Positions 1 to 11,875 of a DNA stretch of 64,000 nt are shown here, in pieces. The stretch's first letter is position 1. Each line of letters opens with the position of its first letter. A program made the position numbers and the translations under genes. Under the pieces are notes generated by a model. The model was not told the DNA's origin, searched no databases, and saw nothing but the letters and a program-made list of their open reading frames with translations. Source of the DNA: Leptobrachium leishanense (lineage: Eukaryota > Chordata > Amphibia > Anura > Megophryidae); assembly GCA_009667805.1 (NCBI GenBank), contig CM019067.1, forward strand, positions 244,129,721 to 244,193,720, given 5' to 3'.

Positions 1-1009
1 CCAAAACCAGTATGACTGGTGCCCCGAAACTGGCACAGAGGAAGAACTCCTTACCTACGGAAGAGGGTCTGTATTGTGTACAGGGAACCGTCTTGTTACC
101 AGCATCTGCTACTACCTGTACCACCCCAGAACCTGCATATGAAGAATAGTCTGCTGCTACCACTACCTGTTCCCCAGACCCTGTACTATCTGACTGTCTA
201 TACGTCCATTGGGATGGTGGTGTGTAAGGAAGATCTGGCAAGGTTCAAGGAAGCTCTACACATCAGAGAAGCTGCTAATCCACCTAAGACTGCCACCTTA
301 ACGCTGACAGTGACTCCCATCACTCCCAGCCGGCAAGTTCCATCTTCATCTTCCTGTCGCTGCTTTCCACAAGACCCAGAGTCAGAGGACTGGGACACCG
401 TGGACTCGAATGGTGACCCTCAGCTACAGATAGCGCGTCGCTCCAAGGGACCCCCAGGTCAACATATGGGGTATGTAGGGGCTAACACCACCCTTCCTCA
501 TAGAAACTGTGGCAGGATGTCTTGCCACTCAGGGACTCCTTCTGTGATGAAGGACTGGGAGAAGAAATTCCCACTGTGGTGCCCCCTCATCGTGTGGGCA
601 ATATCATTGCGTACAACTCTACTGTCCAGAGCACCCAGGAGGGCGATACCTGTAAGGCATCCAAGGCTAGAACTTGGAGACGCCAGTGGAAGAAATGCAC
701 TCAGACTAGTAATACAGGACACCTGGCTGAAGAGTCTCAGCACTTGCTACAGGCTACCCCGATGCCATCTGCATATGTGGGCACCATGTATTCTGGTGCC
801 CCTGACTCCTATCTGTGCCCATCTGTTTCCAGGAGTCTATGTGTCATGGCACTCCTAAATCTCCATATTCCTCACCTGAAGAACCGGGTCGTTATACCGT
901 ACAGGGGACCTTCGTTATACCCATGTGGGACTGGGTATCAGGAAACTGAACATTGTGTCCTATGGACAATTCTGAGTCGCCCGGAGGTCTCCCCTTTGAG
1001 GGGGGGTTC
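1..1009 (+). mobile_element. 3' internal part of an LTR retroelement
   Basis: This stretch runs directly into a polypurine tract (purine run at 998-1006) and an LTR start at 1010, so it is read as the 3' internal region of a Ty3-like retrotransposon cut by the window edge. The layout just before the LTR (a CCCGGAGG motif, CCCC, then G-rich PPT) is one I know from vertebrate Ty3 elements. An open frame covers 19-858, but its translation shows no protease, RT, RNase H or integrase motif that I can recognise, so no product is assigned. The assignment rests on position, not homology. Confidence 0.5.
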
Positions 1010-1480
1010 TGTCAGGGATCTGTGCCTGTATGTATCCAAGAACCGTACCTGCATGTGGCAGGTACTTGAAAGCGCTGCTTTCAGTCAAACCAGCACACAA
1101 ATGGCTAAATCACAGTGAAACGCAAAACACACACCACACCCTCCTGTCTGGTAATAAAAGAGTTACTCCCCCCACGCAACCTGACTTCACATTGATAACC
1201 CTGCTAATATCTTGACGTGTTTCCTGTGCTCCCTGAATAATATGTTATTGGTCTCCCCTTTACCACACCCCCTGCTTGCCCACCGACCACCGTACTTCTC
1301 CAGCCCATTGACCTTGGATCGCCCCTTTGACCATCCTCAGGAATATTCCTCTAAGTACCTTCGCCTTGGATATCCAAATGCCATCCTACACTAAAGCACC
1401 ACCAGTGTAATCCCACACAAAAGGCTCAGACCCCCTGAACTGTGTCCCACCGAGACTTACGCCAGGTGCCACCACTGACA
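1010..1480 (+). mobile_element. 3' LTR of a Ty3-like retroelement
   Basis: The segment starts TGTCAGGG and ends ACTGACA, so the ends form the TG...CA inverted repeat TGTCA/TGACA expected of LTRs. A purine-rich tract lies just upstream and an AATAAA signal lies inside at 1153-1158. The length of 471 bp is ordinary for vertebrate Ty3 LTRs. No second LTR is in the window because the element continues beyond position 1. Confidence 0.65.
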
Positions 1481-2012
1481 GTTATTCAATAAAGGGCAAA
1501 CTTTTCACCGAATTAAACCAAACAGTAAATTTCATCATATATTGCAATTTTGTGGCAATTCATTTATTCACTAAACTGTCAATTCACCAAATATTGGTGA
1601 ATTTACAGCAAAATATGCTGCAGCTTGCAGTAGATTGCCACAGATCGGCAACCTTCAGCGTTCTTTGGCAGCAGCGAAATTGTCCCATAGAGAAATAATG
1701 ATTAACACCTTGGCTGTGGATGACATTTGGTGAACATTATGGAGCTTCCCCACTATATAAGGAGGAGGTTGCCCACACATGATGGGGATTCCACAGCCAA
1801 GGGGGAGCCCCTAATCTCTCCGGTCGGGGTCCCAGGGTGGCCTGACTTCCTTGAAGTCAGACTGTTCCATGGGATCCCTGCCGGCACATTAACGTCATAG
1901 TGCTGGCATGCGATGATGTCATTTTCAGGTGAACCTCCACTGGCGGAGTTGGGAGAGTGCCTGAAGGGAAAGGGGTGTCATGTGGACCCCTCTATCTCCC
2001 CATCGGTAATGG
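1481..2012. other. Intervening DNA, no gene seen
   Basis: AT-rich sequence with weak similarity to the dispersed MITE family found at 4725-5305 (the CCATAGAGAAATAATG-type phrase occurs in both). It carries the left TSD copy of the next element at its right end. No coding region or RNA gene was recognised. Confidence 0.5.
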
Positions 2013-2504
2013 GTAAAAGGCAGGGCCGGATTAATGTAGGGGCGGATGGAGCGGCCGCTCCAGGCCCCTTCCATTAAATAGGCCCACAGCTGCCCCAAGA
2101 ATAGATAAACTGCTGGCCGGTAGACAGGACACACACAGTCACCGCACAGCCGAATAGCGCCTGCCACACGCACACTGTGCGGCCGATATAAATGTGTATT
2201 GTGCAGGAGGATTATTGGGAGGAGCAGCCAGTAGGGGTCACTCATCAGCTGAGTGAGACACATCCAGCTGCTCCTCCCCATCCTCCTGGAAGCCTTCCTG
2301 TTTCCAGCCATGTGGAAGTGGAGGCGAGGAAACACCGGAGAGCAGGACCAGCAGCCAGGGTGAAAGGTAAGATTCCCCCAGCTGATGCTGCTGGGCAGCG
2401 TTTTTTTTAACTTTCTGAGCCCCCCCTCAGCTCTCCTCTGATCTCTCGGCAGGGAGGAGGAGGGGACAGCATGCGGGGGGGTCAGACACAGTGGAGACAG
2501 ACCG

Positions 2505-3935
2505 AGAGGGATGAAAGAGAAGGGGTCACAGAGAGAGTGAGGAAAGAAAAAGGGGGTCACACAGAGAGAAATGAAAGAAAGGGGGTCACAGAGAAATGAA
2601 AGGGGGTCAGAGAGAGAAATTAAATAAAGGGGGGTCACAGAGAAATGAAAGGGGTCACAGAAATGGGGTCACAGAGAGAAATGAAAGAAAGGGGGTCACA
2701 CAGAAATGGATCACAGAGAAATGAAAGAGAAAGGGGTTACAGAAATGAAAGAGAAAGGGGTCAGAGAGAGAAATTAATAAGAAAGGGGGTCACAGAGAGA
2801 AAAGAAAGGGGGTCACACAGAGAGAAATGAAAGAAAGGGGTCACAGAGAGAAATGAAAGGGGGTCACACAGAGAGAAATGAAAGGGGGTCACAGAGAGAA
2901 ATGAAAGGGGGTCACACAGAGAGAAATGAAAGAAAGGGGGTCACACAGAGAGAAATGAAAGAAAGGGGTCACACAGAGAGAAATGAAATAAAGGGGGTCA
3001 CAGAGAAATTAAAGAAAGGGGGTCACAGAGAAATGGAAAAGAAAGGGGGTCACAGAGAGAGAAATGAAAGAAGGGGTCACACAGAAAAATGAAAGAAGGG
3101 GTCACAGAGAGAGAAATGAAAGAAGGGGTCACACAGAAAAATGAAAGAAAGGGGTCACAGAGAGAGAAATGAAAGAAGGGGTCACACAGAAAAATGAAAG
3201 AAAGGGGGTCACAGAGAGAGAAATGAAAGAAAGTGGGTCACAGAGAAATGGAAAAGAAAGGGGTCACAGAGAGGGATGAAGAGAAGGGGTCACACAGAGG
3301 AATGAAAAAGAAGGGGTCACACAGAAATGGGATCACAGAGAAATGAAAGAGAAAGGGGTTACAGAAATGAAAGAGAAAGGGGTCAGAGAGAGAAATTAAT
3401 AAGAAAGGGGGTCACAGAGAGAAAAGAAAGGGGGTCACACAGAGAGAAATGAAAGAAAGGGGTCACAGAGAGAAATGAAAGGGGGTCACACAGAGAGAAA
3501 TGAAAGGGGGTCACAGAGAGAAATGAAAGGGGGTCACACAGAGAGAAATGAAAGAAAGGGGGTCACACAGAGAGAAATGAAATAAAGGGGGTCACAGAGA
3601 AATTAAAGAAAGGGGGTCACAGAGAAATGGAAAAGAAAGGGGGTCACAGAGAGAGAAATGAAAGAAGGGGTCACACAGAAAAATGAAAGAAGGGGTCACA
3701 GAGAGAGAAATGAAAGAAGGGGTCACACAGAAAAATGAAAGAAAGGGGGTCACAGAGAGAGAAATGAAAGAAGGGGTCACACAGAAAAATGAAAGAAAGG
3801 GGGTCACAGAGAGAGAAATGAAAGAAAGTGGGTCACAGAGAAATGAAAAAGAAAGGGGGTCACAGAGAGGGATGAAGAGAAGGGGGTCACACAGAGGAAT
3901 GAAAAAGAAAGGGGGTCACACAGAGAAATGAAAAA
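2505..3935. repeat. Minisatellite, GGGGTCACAGAGAGAAATGAAA-type unit
   Basis: About 1.4 kb of purine-rich units of roughly 19-28 bp built around GGGGTCACA(CA)GAGAGAAATGAAAG. A higher-order repeat is visible: the series of unit variants beginning at 2702 recurs at 3323, a spacing of about 621 bp, with nearly the same order of variants. Open frames through the array on both strands are artefacts of the repeat. Confidence 0.9.
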
Positions 3936-3944
3936 TGACTACTA

Positions 3945-4390
3945 ATTCACACTGCACATTGCTATGAGTTTTATTGCTGTGGAGCTCTGTGATGTGATTA
4001 TACACACTTCACATTACTGTGAGTTTTATTGCGGTGGAGCTCTGTGATACAGTAATATGCGGTGTGTATGAGCGTATCACAGAGCTCCACAGCAATAAAA
4101 CACACAGTAATGTGAAGTGTGTATAAGCGTATCACAGAGCTCCACAGCAATAAAACTCAGTAATGTGCAGTGTGTATGAGTGTGAGTATTATTACTGCTA
4201 ATATCTGTGAGGCGCTCATACATAACGCACATTACTGTGAGTTTTATTGCTGTGGAGCTCTGTGATATGCTCATACACACCGCACATTCCTGTTTTATTG
4301 CTGTGGAGCTCTGTGATATGCTCATACACACCGCACATTACTGTGAGTTTTATTGCTGTGCAGCACTGTGATACGCTCATCTGTGAATAG
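3945..4390. repeat. 55-bp satellite array, both orientations
   Basis: Units contain ACTGTGAGTTTTATTGCTG, TGGAGCTCTGTGATAYGCTC and ATACACACCGCACATT. Copies around 4060-4185 are inverted relative to the flanking copies. The same unit recurs at 10185-10300, 49920-50340 and, inverted, at about 51890-51945, each time inside a hAT element. Confidence 0.88.
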
Positions 4391-4724
4391 ATTAACCATT
4401 ACTTCTCTATAGGACAATTTCTCTGCCAGTGATCGCCTAATTGTGGGAACTGCACCGTATTTCTCTGTCAATTCGGCAGTATTTGGCAATTTGACAGTTT
4501 AGTTGGCGATTGTTTCCTCAGTATCTAAAAATAGGCCCAACAAAATCCTCAGCACCAGGCCCATGATACCCTTAATCTGGCCCTGGTAAAAGGTACAGGT
4601 AAGACAATCGCTGCAAATGTCACAGTCTGACCTTGCCAGAGATGTCCCTTACCTGCCAGTACCGCGATCCAGCACCAATCAATTTCTCCCAATGGGGGCT
4701 GACATATTGGTGGAAAGCACTATC

Positions 4725-5305
4725 AGGGTTATTCAGAGAGAGCTGATCTGGCCCTGAAAATGCACCAACCAGTGAATTTCCCCTACGGTGCACTTCCGTG
4801 GCCAGCAAATACGGTGCCTGTTCGACGGCAGTGAAGTCTCCATAGAGAAGCAATGGGTAACCTATTCAGAGAACACCGAACAGCAGTGAAATGTCAGAGA
4901 AATGCCTTGATGTTCAGTGGTTTCATTCGACAGGTTTAATCAGGCGAATCAGCGTTTCAATTTTGACACTTTCAATTGTTTGTTTTTTACCCCCTTCGTC
5001 AGTTTGTCAACATTTTCCGCCGGCTGGTTGTCGCTGTGTTCAGCGGATCATTGGCTTTTTCCGCACGTCTTCGGCATGTTTTTTGCGGCGGTTCAAAGTG
5101 ACCCGATACTTCAGATCATTTCGGCTGCGTTTTCGACGTTCTCAACGATTTTGCAGCAGAATTTTGGATCCGTTTCCTGCACTCCAGAGACCCTGTGGTG
5201 AATGCTGAATTCATCGCCGGGTCATGGAATTTTATTGCCGGAAAAGCAGGGAACGAGAGAGCACCAAAATGTCTGTGACATTTCGGTACTCTTTGAATAA
5301 CCCCT
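4725..5305. mobile_element. MITE with AGGGTTATTCAGAGAG ends (long form)
   Basis: The left end AGGGTTATTCAGAGAG and the right end CTCTTTGAATAACCCCT are inverted repeats of each other. There is no coding capacity. Related sequence occurs at 10398-11133 (reverse orientation), in fragments at 19440-19560 and 49190-49690, and at 61560-62327, including a shared phrase with GAACACCGAACAGCAG. The superfamily cannot be assigned by eye because no clear TSD is seen. Confidence 0.65.
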
Positions 5306-7030
5306 TACGGTTTTCTATTTTTCAAAATTTTTGGTTTCCATTGTTGTGTAGTATATTTTTGTTTGTTAGTCTGTCTACCACTCTTTTATGTGTCTCTATT
5401 TTTTTAGACAATTTTTCTGGACTGCATTGTACAGGCAACATTTTGCTATAATTGTGATTGCCAAATTACACTTCCTTTAAAATAGCACCGATGTGAAATT
5501 AATGAGAATGTGAAGCAATTTCCATAGTATAAAACTAAGTTACAAAAAAACATAATGAACAAATGTTATCCGCATTATCCATACAGCTTGTGTTATCATA
5601 CACTTTTCATATTGGTCATTTTAACCTATTTATGTAACTGGAAGCAGCTGTCACATTTTACATGCTGCACTTGTATCGGAACTGACTAAACCTCCTGTTT
5701 TGTTGGTGTTAGCCTCTCCTTGCAAGTCAGTTTGAACCTGTATCCATAAAGGAACTTCCATCTGACACATACTTAATTTAACTGTGCAAAGAAGGTGAAG
5801 ACATGAATGTCTACTTAACCTCACATATACTTGGAAGATGTTTTACTGCAGTTATAACCAAATTGTTTTCTTTGACTTGTTTTTATTTGTAGTATGCTAG
5901 GCACATATTTGTGCATGTTTTTTCACATTTTTTGTTTCTGAGAAAGGATTTTACCAGGAAGGATACATTGAGATTTCTCTAGTTTTCAAGTATATCCTGG
6001 GTGGCGAGTATGTTAATGTACATTTATCTATTTTAGTTTTATAGCTTCATAAAAATTTGTTGTTATCATATAAATAATGATATGTTAAATAGTTTTGATA
6101 AAACCAACTTCTATTGCATAACATGGTTGTTATTTAATTACCTTTTTTATTCATTTGAGTTTTCCAGTGTGAATCTCATTTGCACTCTTTATGTATACGT
6201 CTTACCTCTTGGTGGCACAGAGGAAAGAGACCGTAGGCCCTAAAAATTTGTCACACCAGCAGGAAAGAAGTCAACTAAGGTGGTATACCCTGTGATTGTG
6301 TTCTTTCCAGGACCATAGTAGTGCTCTTCTGCATCATGCATTTAAGGGGTACACTACTCATCCTTATCATGGTATAGTTTTAAAGTGGCCAGTAAAAGGA
6401 GAAAAAAAAAATAGTTGGGCAGAAGCTGTCAACTGTCTCTGTCCCGTTATTTGGGGCAAAAAAGGGAAAAGGAAACTCTAGTAGAATATAACTTTAACCC
6501 TTTCACGCTGGGCAGGTGGTGCCCAGAGGGTGGGCTTTAACGCCGTCTGGATAGTACTAGTACACACCACTAGCCAGCTGCTGCAGCAAGCCCCTTCTTT
6601 GTCCTACCTTCACAGGGGACGAGTGACGTGCGTCATTGGCTGCTGGAGAACAGCCTGAACCAGGCCGTCCCACAGCAGTGAATGGCACACGGCGTGTGAC
6701 AACTAGTGGATGGGACTGGAGGAGGCCCATAGACACTAGCGGGGAGTACTATGCCACCTTGCTGCGTTCGGGCCCACCTGCTGCAGGGACAGCATAGTAG
6801 TTGATGAGAGGGGCCATTATACTTAATGGCTTCACTTGTTAACTTAAAAGCTCAAGTTACCATTCCAACCAAGACACAAGCTTTGCTTGCGGTTCAAGCT
6901 TAGTGGCTGCTTACTGTAAGTTATTGGCTCCTGTACTACGAATAGTCACCATTAACACTGAAAATAACTACAGAGAATACCATACTGGCATCTGGTCCAA
7001 TGGGTGCAGAGTGTGTGACCCACCCCATCC
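5306..7030. other. Intergenic DNA without recognised features
   Basis: AT-rich and apparently unique. One piggyBac-like end motif (TTAACCCTTTCACGC at 6494) is present, but no matching opposite end was found. Short open frames here have no recognisable domains. No RNA gene was seen. Confidence 0.5.
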
Positions 7031-7112
7031 TCTGGCTGCAGTGTCGTAGCATGGGTTGTCAGCGCCCGGGGCCAGCCAAGAATTGTGCGCCCCCACCTGT
7101 GGACACGTTATC

Positions 7113-7866
7113 GATATTGCCCCAGCTCTCACATGGATATTGCCCCAGTTCACACATGGATTTGCCCCAGCTCATGGATTTGCCCCCAGCTCATGGATTT
7201 GCCCAGCTCATGGATTTGCCCCAGCTCATGGATTTGCCCAGCTCATGGATTTGCCCCAGCTCATGGATTTGCCCCCAGCTCATGGATTTGCCCCAGCTCA
7301 TGGATTTGCCCCAGCTCACACATGGATTTGCCCCCAGCTCACACATGGATTTGCCCCCAGCTCATGGATTTGCCCAGCTCATGGATTTGCCCCAGCTCAT
7401 GGATTTGCCCCAGCTCATGGATTTGCCCCAGCTCACACATGGATTTGCCCCAGCTCACACATGGATTTCCCCCAGCTCATGGATTTGCCCCAGCTTACAC
7501 ATGGATTTGCCCCAGCTCTCACATTGATTTGCCCAGCTCATGGATTTGCCCCAGCTTACACATGGATTTGCCCCAGCTCACACATGGATTTGCCCAGCTC
7601 ATGGATTTGCCCAGCTCATGGATTTGCCCCCAGCTCATGGATTTGCCCCAGCTCATGGATTTGCCCCAGCTCATGGATTTGCCCCAGCTCATGGATTTGC
7701 CCAGCTCATGGATTTGCCCCAGCTTACACATGGATTTGCCCCAGCTCATGGATTTGCCCAGCTCATGGATTTGCCCAGCTCATGGATTTGCCCCAGCTTA
7801 CACATGGATTTGCCCAGCTCTCACCTGGATATTGCTCCAGCTCTCACCTGGATATTGCTCCAGCTC
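7113..7866. repeat. 18-bp minisatellite (CCCCAGCTCATGGATTTG)
   Basis: About 40 units of CCCCAGCTCATGGATTTG with a longer variant containing CTCACACATGG. The same core in reverse complement builds the arrays at 32553-32923, 37340-38100 and, with a longer unit, 51275-51830. Because 18 is a multiple of 3, all frames stay open and long false ORFs result. Confidence 0.95.
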
Positions 7867-7871
7867 CGGCA

Positions 7872-8142
7872 GGGGTTGAGGGGACCCAGATGCCGGGCAG
7901 CGCGGGAGTGCCTGCCCGGTCCTGAAGAGTCCGTCCTGTTAAAGGTGATGCGGCTGCGTGGCGTGCGTACGCAGGTCACGCGGTCCGGCCAGTCAGGTGG
8001 TACAGAGACTCAGTACCACCTGATTAGCCGGACCACGTGACCGGCTGCGCCTGCACGCAGCCGCTTCCCTTTAACAGGACGGACTCTTCAGGACCGGGCA
8101 GGCACTCCCGCGCTGCCCGGCATCTGGGTCCCCTCAACCCCC
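7872..8142. repeat. 270-bp imperfect palindrome inside the hAT
   Basis: The left arm from GGGGTTGAGGGGACCCAG (7872) pairs with the right arm ending at 8142. Long perfect blocks include the CCGGGCAGCGCGGGAGTG and GAGTCCGTCCTGTTAAAG segments. The centre is near 8008. Arms are GC-rich and could form a stable cruciform or RNA hairpin. No gene or known RNA family was recognised in it. Confidence 0.85.
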
Positions 8143-8490
8143 GGGCCAGTTTTAGGGGCGCAAATGCGCCCCTAACAAAACTGCGCCCGGGGCCACGCCC
8201 CCCCCAGCCCCCCCCACGCTACGCCACTGTCTGGCTGTATGCAGGAGAACACTGAGAACAAATAGTTCTCAAAATCCTTTTGTGTAGCCAGCATGACTCT
8301 GCGTACACAAACTTGCACAGTGCTCTGGCAGGGTCACACTTGTCTCCATGGAGTCCTATGGGACTATTTCAATCATTTGTAATTTGGTGGTTCCCTGCTA
8401 TTATGTCTCACTCTCAAGGTAGAGGCAGGGAATACTTGCCGCAAACCCGCAGAACACTCGCTGACCACTCACCGAATACTCACCAAGCAC

Positions 8491-10389
8491 CAGGGTTGGA
8501 CTGGCCTACCGGGATACCGGGATGAATCCCAGTAGGCTGCTGCATCTTGAGAAACCGCGCACTGGTAGCCGGCCCGCGGGTTATGCACTGCCTGGCCGCC
8601 GCGTAGTGTGCGTAGTGTGTAGTGTCTTGCAGCTGAGTGCCTAGTGAGTGAAGGAGGAGGGGCCGCCGGGCTGACAGCCGCTGCAGCGTGTGTGCTGTCC
8701 AGTGAACACAAGGTTGGGAAATGGCACTCACGCTGCATTGGCGCCGCCCTCCTCACCTCATTGCACAGGCGCCGCGCAGAAGACATGTTCCCTGTCACTG
8801 GTGAGGGTGAGAGAGGCCGCCCAGCAGCCAGCCAGCTGCTCGCTCAGTCACCTTCGTCCCGGCGAGTGGCACAGCACAGGAGGAGGACGGACTGTGGACA
8901 CAGATGAAGTCTGGAAAACTGACAGGTATATACCGGACTCCGGCCAGCAGGGCTGGCATTTTGGGAGGTGCAAAAAGGTGCATCACATCCAACCTCGCCC
9001 AGTATCATATAGGCTAAAGGCAAGAAAAAGAATTAAGGCACACACAAAGCAGGGGATGAAGGAGGATACAGAGGGTGAATGTGGCCCAAGAATCCAGCAG
9101 CGCAGTTATAAAAAAAAAGAAAAATGGGACATAGAGGAAACAGTATCTCCAACAGTGGTGAGTAATGTGTGTATTGTTTATGTACTTAGAGGAGAATCCC
9201 TGGTGTTTTCCTAGTGTATATGGGTGTGTCTTTCTGTCAACCTTCCTCTGTCAGTGTCTCTGTTTCTCTGTCATTAATTGCATGTTTCTGTCAGTGTCTC
9301 TGTTTCTCTGTCATTAATTGCATGTTTCTGTCTGTCTTTGCCTTTGTCAATGACCATATCTGTCAGTGACTTTGCCAGGGCTTGTTTGTTTGTTAGTCTC
9401 TGTGACTGTCTAGGTCTTTTACAGTGTCAATGTATTTCACTGTCTGGATCTGACTCTTCGGAATCTTAGTTGGAAAATGTCTCTGTATTTTATAATCTCT
9501 TTTTGGCTAATAAGAAAGGTTTTAGTGTCACCAATAACATAAGACATAAGATGCACAGACGCAAAAAGCAAATAGTAATCTATCAGGCCATGAAATTTGC
9601 AGTGTAAGCTAATAAGGCTGTCAACGGGGGGGTCACCAATGTGACGGAAACTGCTCTCTTCCACCTGTCCTGCTCTCCAGACACCCCCTTACCAAGATCA
9701 GCCCGGCCACTGAGTTGATCAGGACTCAGTGCCTCGAGCAGCCTGATCTGTAGCTCCAGAGTCCAGACCCGCTTGGTCTGATCCTCTGCCTCTTTGAATT
9801 TCCAGATGGCCGCTCAGTACCTTCTGAGGGTGATTGCAGGTGTAGTGTAGGTAGTGTAGCTGAATGAAACACCAGACAAGCTGAATGTACAAATAGGGAA
9901 GGTCTACTCTGAATAGTCTTCCCCACATTGAATGGCCTCTCTCCACATCTCCTGGTGGATGAAGTCCTTCCACCATAGCTCGTCTTGGGCATAACCAGAT
10001 TCGTTAGACTGGGCCAGCGCCTCCTGCAATCGCCGCTGGAACTCTGCCGCCAGTTCCTGGTGTTGCATTTTTAGGTAGTGTACCTGGTCATTCCAGGATG
10101 CCTTGGTGTTGGAGAGCCTCTATCCACACCGCTGCCACCAACGTAACCTGTGTATATCTGGCCCTGATACTAGCCAGTGCCTCACCGCACATTACTGTGA
10201 GTTTTATTGCTGTGGTACGCTCATACACACCGCACATTACTGTGAGTTTTATTGCTGTGGTGCTCTGTGATATGCTCATACACACCGCACATTACTGTCT
10301 TATTGTTGCACAGTGGGCTGGTATAATAATGCTATGGGGCTGGTAAGAAATAATTTCCAGGGCTGGTTTTTATCCCCAGTCTGGCCCTG
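8491..10389. mobile_element. Non-autonomous hAT element (CAGGGTTGGACTGG end)
   Basis: The left end is CAGGGTTGGACTGGCC and the right end on the other strand is CAGGGCCAGACTGGGG. Flanks CCAAGCAC (8483-8490) and CCAAACAC (10390-10397) match at 7 of 8 bases, a decayed hAT TSD. The element landed inside DNA with CACTCACCGAA repeats that continues on both sides. Internal features are a GC-rich first 400 bp, a 40-bp direct duplication at 9250-9329, and the 55-bp satellite near the right end. No transposase was found. Confidence 0.82.
10185..10300. repeat. 55-bp satellite, short array
   Basis: Two to three units of the ACTGTGAGTTTTATTGCTG satellite also found at 3945-4390 and 49920-50340. Immediately upstream (about 10146-10183) is a 38-bp phrase with GTATATCTGGCCCTGATAC that recurs at about 38104-38141 in another hAT element. 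Confidence 0.85.
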
Positions 10390-10397
10390 CCAAACAC

Positions 10398-11133
10398 TCA
10401 CCGAACACTCACCGAAAACCCACAGAAACCGCCGCAAAAACCAAGCCGAACACGTCAGAAAAACCCGAGCAGCCAGCAATCACAGCGCAGAGCAGCTGCT
10501 GGAAAAAACCGACTAGCAGACGAATGGGGTGAGGAGAAAAAAAACTGTTTGCTTGAAAGTTTGACATTTGAAACGCTGTTTGCAAAAAAACTACTGAACG
10601 AAAATGTCTGGAATTTACTCATAAGATCCAATGAATGATAATAAAACGGTCTGTTACAGAAAAAAGTAAAAACGATTTAAGAAAAACAGAAAAAAAATTT
10701 GACTAAAAAATCCCAAAGAAAATGCTTAAAAGTTCCTTAAAAAAATCTAGAAATAAAAATACTTTTTACTGCAGAATATAATGCAGAAATGTTAAACGGT
10801 TTATTAGATATTGAATTAAAACTGGAATATTTTTAACATTGAAGCCTATGGGGTTCGCCTTAATAAACCTGACGAATTAAACCACCGAACAGCAGGGAAT
10901 TTCGGCAACTTTTCACTGTGGTTCGGTGTTCTCTGAATAGACGAACCATTGCTTCTCAATGGAGGATTTCACTGCCTCGAACAGGCACTGTACCTGCAGG
11001 CAATTCGCCAAGATTTGGCGAATTGCCTGCTCTCTGAATAGCTGAATGGCCCCGAAATATCTTCGTTCACTGAAATTCAGTGTCTGGTTACATTTCGGGG
11101 CCAGATCAGCTCTCTTTGAATGACCCTGTATGG
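10398..11133. mobile_element. Long-form MITE copy, reverse orientation
   Basis: The right end CTCTCTTTGAATGACCCTG matches the end of the MITE at 4725-5305. Interior phrases (TTTACTGCAGAATATAATG, TTATTAGATATTGAATTAAA, CACCGAACAGCAG) are shared with fragments at 19490-19560, 49540-49620 and 61740-61800. The opposite end is not clear because the hAT at 8491-10389 inserted into this region. Confidence 0.55.
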
Positions 11134-11842
11134 GAATTTTTGTAAATATATCTATTTTTTACAGATTGTAATCATTTGAAAATACAGTCTTTATATAACG
11201 AATAACAATGGAAGTATGTTTTTGAACATGATGCTAACAAATATATGAAGAACGTATGATCATAGTATGATAAAAATAAATTGTGTGCATTTCACGTGAG
11301 TAACTGTTACAAATATGCGTAAAGGTAAGCAAGTATTTATTTATCTTTTCACAGTCTTTCCCATTTTATTATTTAAGCTACACTTGTTTGCTTTATGCAT
11401 AACAGGAAAGAGAACATGGGTATAATCTACAAGATTGTTAACTGGTTTTGAAACTAAAGAGAGCAATCAATGTGTCATTATTTGTCCGTCAGAATGACTT
11501 TGCCCTCACCCCTAGTTTTCAAATGAAATGTTCAGCATATGCTTAAGAACAGTAAAAAGACAGCATACGTTTACAATTCAATAATTCCACATGTGATGTC
11601 AATTACCTTCATGTCAAGTAGTTTTATTATTTGACGAAACCACTTGAAGGAAATAAGCTTTGTCGGATGCCTTGAAATATCATTAGGAAACAATACACAC
11701 AGACACGCAAGAAAATCATGTTTTCCACCTAAGAATGCAAGGCAAGAGTATTTGTGAGGGCACATCCCATATTACCCAGTGTCTATCTGTATCTTTTCTT
11801 TATAACCTTTCATTAACAGATTAGTATATGAGTTAGATTAGC

Positions 11843-11874
<32 letters not shown>
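11134..11874. other. AT-rich intergenic DNA and TA microsatellite
   Basis: No gene, RNA or known element was recognised. The last 30 bp are an AT dinucleotide run that borders the following palindrome. Confidence 0.5.

Positions 11875-11875
<1 letters not shown>

Larger units (their letters stand above)
2021..4585. mobile_element. Non-autonomous hAT element packed with tandem repeats
   Basis: The ends form a terminal inverted repeat: CAGGGCCGGATTAA at the left and, on the other strand, CAGGGCCAGATTAA at the right. The 8-bp sequence GTAAAAGG occurs at 2013-2020 and again at 4586-4593, a perfect TSD. CAGGG-type ends plus 8-bp duplications are the signature of the hAT superfamily. No transposase frame is present. 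The interior is mostly two arrays, a roughly 25-bp minisatellite and a roughly 55-bp satellite. Confidence 0.87.
7039..8229. mobile_element. Non-autonomous hAT element with 18-bp VNTR and large hairpin
   Basis: The left end is CAGTGTCGTAGC and the right end read on the other strand is CAGTGGCGTAGC. An exact 8-bp TSD, TCTGGCTG, lies at 7031-7038 and 8230-8237. The element has no transposase. Its interior is an 18-bp minisatellite (7113-7866) followed by a long imperfect palindrome (7872-8142) and a GC-rich right end. Confidence 0.9.

Noticed and set aside
19..858. 279-codon open frame at the left edge
   Set aside because: No recognisable domain, and another overlapping frame is also open. Kept only as part of the LTR-element internal region.
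2645..3931. Lys/Glu/Arg-rich open frames
   Set aside because: Translations of the purine-rich minisatellite.
6494..6842. A possible piggyBac element between two TTAA sites
   Set aside because: The left end resembles TTAACCCTTTCACGC, but the right side shows no inverted copy.
7113..7866. CRISPR-like appearance of regular short repeats
   Set aside because: Units are head-to-tail without unique spacers, the context is a vertebrate transposon, and no cas genes exist.
7056..7925. Long open frames of 175-289 codons with repeated AHGFAP or QLMDLP peptides
   Set aside because: They are translations of the 18-bp minisatellite, open in several frames and on both strands because the unit length is a multiple of three.
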